Shown: piece by piece, positions 62,067-64,000 of the stretch
How the letters are laid out: the number at the start of each line of letters is the position of its first letter
How positions within the stretch are numbered: the stretch's first letter is position 1
Origin: Aeromonas jandaei
Lineage (GTDB): Bacteria > Pseudomonadota > Gammaproteobacteria > Enterobacterales > Aeromonadaceae
DNA length: 64,000 nucleotides
Reading direction: 5' to 3'
NCBI RefSeq assembly: GCF_037890695.1
Contig: NZ_CP149571.1
Coordinates: 2,696,001-2,760,000 of the forward strand
The notes under the pieces: generated by a model
Seen by the model: the letters and a program-made list of their open reading frames with translations, nothing else
What the model was told of the DNA's origin: nothing
The model's database searches: none
Made by a program: the position numbers and the translations under genes

Positions 62067-64000
62067 ATGTTCAAAACCATCTTTACCTTTCTGCAGCAAC
62101 AGCTGCCGAAACTGAAACCCTCCTGGCCTCTGCTCGGTGCGGTGCTCTGGGTTGTCGCCCTGATCCTGGTGTGGTGGCTGGGCCCCCGCATCGAGATCCG
62201 CGACGCTCGTCCCTTCGAGCCGCTGTGGGGGCGGGTGGTGTTCACCCTGCTCTGGCTCTGGCTGCTGCTGGGGGTTGTCTCCTGGCGCGTATGGCGCAAG
62301 ATGCAGCAACTCAAGGCCGAGCGGAACCATGAGCTGGTACTGGAGCAGGATCCGGTCAAGGGGATCCTCGATCGCCAGGCGCTCTTTCTTGACCGCTGGC
62401 TGGCAACCCTTGGCGAGCATCTGGGCAAGGGGGCGCTCTATGCCATGCCCTGGTATCTGGTATTGGGTCTGCCCGGCAGCGGCAAGAGCAGCCTGATCCA
62501 CCGCGCCAACCCGGCTAACAAGCTCAACCCGAGACTCGACACCGAGCTGCGTGAAGTGGCGCAGGATCAGCTGGTTGATTGCTGGCTGGGAGAGCAGGCG
62601 GTGATGCTGGATCCCGCTGGCGAGCTTCTGTCCCAACCCGATGGTGAGCAGGAGCCGCTGGCGCGCAAGCATGAGCGGCTCTGGCTGCACCTGCTCGGCT
62701 GGCTCAATGAACATCGCCGTCGCCAGCCCCTCAACGGACTGGTGCTGACGGTGGATCTGGCCTGGCTATCCCATGCCAGCGTGGCCGAACGCAAGGCCTA
62801 TGCCCAGCTGATGCGCTCCCGTCTGCAGGAGCTGTCGGCCACCATGAATACCCGCTTGCCGCTCTATGTGACTTTTACCAAGCTCGACCTGCTGCGCGGG
62901 TTTGACGTGGTTTATGAGCAGCTCGACAAAGAGGCCCGCGAGGCGGTGCTGGGGGTGACCTTCAAGCCGGACGAGCGTCAGGGCAAGGGGTGGCAGGATG
63001 ATCTCTCCCTCTTCTGGGACGAGTGGGTCGACAACCTCAACCGCAACCTGCCGGCACTGATGCTGGCCGGGCTGGATGCCAGCCGCCGCAGTGCGCTCTT
63101 CTCCTTTGTTCGCCAGCTGGCGGGCCTCAAGGAGTATGTGACCGAGCTGCTTGCCGAGACCCTGGCCATCGAGGAGAGCAAGCCGCTGCTGGTGCGCGGT
63201 GTCTATGTCAGCTCCGTCTATCAGCAGGGGGTGCCGTTCGATGCGTTTGCCCAGGCGGCCTCCCGCCGCTACAACCTGCCAGAGCCCATTCACTCTGCGC
63301 TGCGCGGGGAGTCCAACACCTATTTCGTGCGCAAGCTCTTCTCCTCCATCATCTTCCCCGAGGCCCATCTGGCGGGCGAGAACCGGCTGCATACCCTCTA
63401 TCGCCGCCGTCGTATGGCAGTCGGCCTCAGCTGTTTGTCGCTCTTCTCGGCAGCCCTCATCGGTGGCTGGCACTACTTCTACCGGGTCAACGAGGAGGCC
63501 GGTCGTAACGTGCTGACCAAGGCGCAGGCCTTTATGGCCACCAACGAGGTGGCCGATGAAGAGGCGTTTGGCGTGAGCCAGCTGCCGCGTCTCAACCTTA
63601 TTCGCGAGGCGACCTTCTCCTTTGGCAACTACCGTGAGCGGATGCCTGTGGTGGCCGATCTTGGCCTCTATCAGGGGGACGAGATCGGCCCTTATGTGGA
63701 AGGCTCTTACCTGCAACTGCTGAGTCAGCGTTTCCTGCCAGCCCAGATGCAGGGTCTGCTGGAAGATCTCGACCGGGCGCCGGCGGGTAGCGAGGAGAAG
63801 CTCGCCATCCTGCGGGTGATGCGGATGCTGGATGACGCCTCCGGTCGCAACAAGGAGCTGGTGGCCCAGTACATGGCCAGCCGCTGGCAGAAGGCGTTCC
63901 CGGGGCAGGGGGCGTTGCAGGAGCAGTTGATGGGTCACCTCAACTACGCCCTCGATCATACCGACTGGCACGCTGCTCGCGCCGCCCGTGATCAGGCCGC
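62067..64000 (+). CDS. tssM: T6SS inner-membrane protein TssM (IcmF/VasK), 3'-truncated by window edge
   Basis: Large core of the T6SS membrane complex, bridging TssL and TssJ. Visible: two N-terminal membrane helices (about residues 20-42 and 60-78), Walker A GLPGSGKSS near residue 133 in the cytoplasmic IcmF NTPase domain with VTFTKLD and VFVRQLAGL-type segments, and a third helix (GLSCLSLFSAALIGGWHYFY, about residues 453-472) leading to the periplasmic part, which runs past base 64000. ATG 62067 is the only good start after an in-frame stop at 62034; its Shine-Dalgarno is weak, GGAG lying about 15 bases upstream. Confidence 0.92.
   Translation, partial: MFKTIFTFLQQQLPKLKPSWPLLGAVLWVVALILVWWLGPRIEIRDARPFEPLWGRVVFTLLWLWLLLGVVSWRVWRKMQQLKAERNHELVLEQDPVKGILDRQALFLDRWLATLGEHLGKGALYAMPWYLVLGLPGSGKSSLIHRANPANKLNPRLDTELREVAQDQLVDCWLGEQAVMLDPAGELLSQPDGEQEPLARKHERLWLHLLGWLNEHRRRQPLNGLVLTVDLAWLSHASVAERKAYAQLMRSRLQELSATMNTRLPLYVTFTKLDLLRGFDVVYEQLDKEAREAVLGVTFKPDERQGKGWQDDLSLFWDEWVDNLNRNLPALMLAGLDASRRSALFSFVRQLAGLKEYVTELLAETLAIEESKPLLVRGVYVSSVYQQGVPFDAFAQAASRRYNLPEPIHSALRGESNTYFVRKLFSSIIFPEAHLAGENRLHTLYRRRRMAVGLSCLSLFSAALIGGWHYFYRVNEEAGRNVLTKAQAFMATNEVADEEAFGVSQLPRLNLIREATFSFGNYRERMPVVADLGLYQGDEIGPYVEGSYLQLLSQRFLPAQMQGLLEDLDRAPAGSEEKLAILRVMRMLDDASGRNKELVAQYMASRWQKAFPGQGALQEQLMGHLNYALDHTDWHAARAARDQA

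Overview
The window looks like chromosomal DNA of a gammaproteobacterium, most likely Aeromonas. It is GC-rich. The gene set points the same way: a lysine-riboswitch lysC, an argA with tandem ARG boxes, an anaerobic sulfite reductase operon beside cysG, and a vas-type (Vibrio/Aeromonas) type VI secretion cluster. The genus is inferred from gene content and protein resemblance; no database search was run.

Layout. 1-3.5 kb: the 3' part of folC, the SPOR-domain gene dedD, a YbjQ-family gene and a small secreted protein. 3.6-8.1 kb (minus): cysG and asrABC, so siroheme synthesis sits beside a siroheme-dependent sulfite reductase. 8.3-14.1 kb: a patatin-like lipase, an MccF/LD-carboxypeptidase, an LTA-synthase-like membrane phosphotransferase and an orphan kinase-like protein. 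14.1-20.6 kb: lysC with its lysine riboswitch and promoter, argA with ARG boxes, divergent msrA, three small conserved genes and an alpha/beta hydrolase.

20.6-23.3 kb is a conspicuously AT-rich insertion. It holds two minus-strand genes, an AlbA_2 (Schlafen-like) protein and a DUF3644 protein with an R-x4-H motif like HEPN ribonucleases, followed by a gene-free stretch with hairpins. This is a candidate defence or toxin-type module. 23.3-27.8 kb: a three-gene AttEFGH-like ABC export system with a lipocalin-like (CrtC-fold) partner. 27.9-31.2 kb: a DUF4357 protein, a Bcr-type efflux pump and a polytopic glycosyltransferase-like protein.

31.2-37.6 kb (minus) is an unusual redox and iron cluster: a b-type-cytochrome-like membrane protein, a beta-propeller/hexahaem cytochrome c, an FTR1 iron permease, a flavin amine-oxidase-like protein and a small secreted protein, with a possible Fur box upstream. 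After a UPF0114 gene come two tandem tRNA-Asn genes with a clear sigma-70 promoter and terminator, the SulP transporter dauA, and tRNA-Ser(GGA).

41.7 kb to the right edge is a T6SS locus. A sigma-54 promoter drives hcp. Then come a frameshifted vgrG, a Sel1-repeat lipoprotein, a terminator and a 0.7-kb gap, and the structural operon tssB-tssC-tssE-tssF-tssG-tagH(fha)-tssJ-tssK-tssL-tssH-vasH-vasI-tssA-tssM, with tssM cut by the window end. The sigma-54 activator VasH encoded inside the operon is the expected regulator of the hcp promoter.
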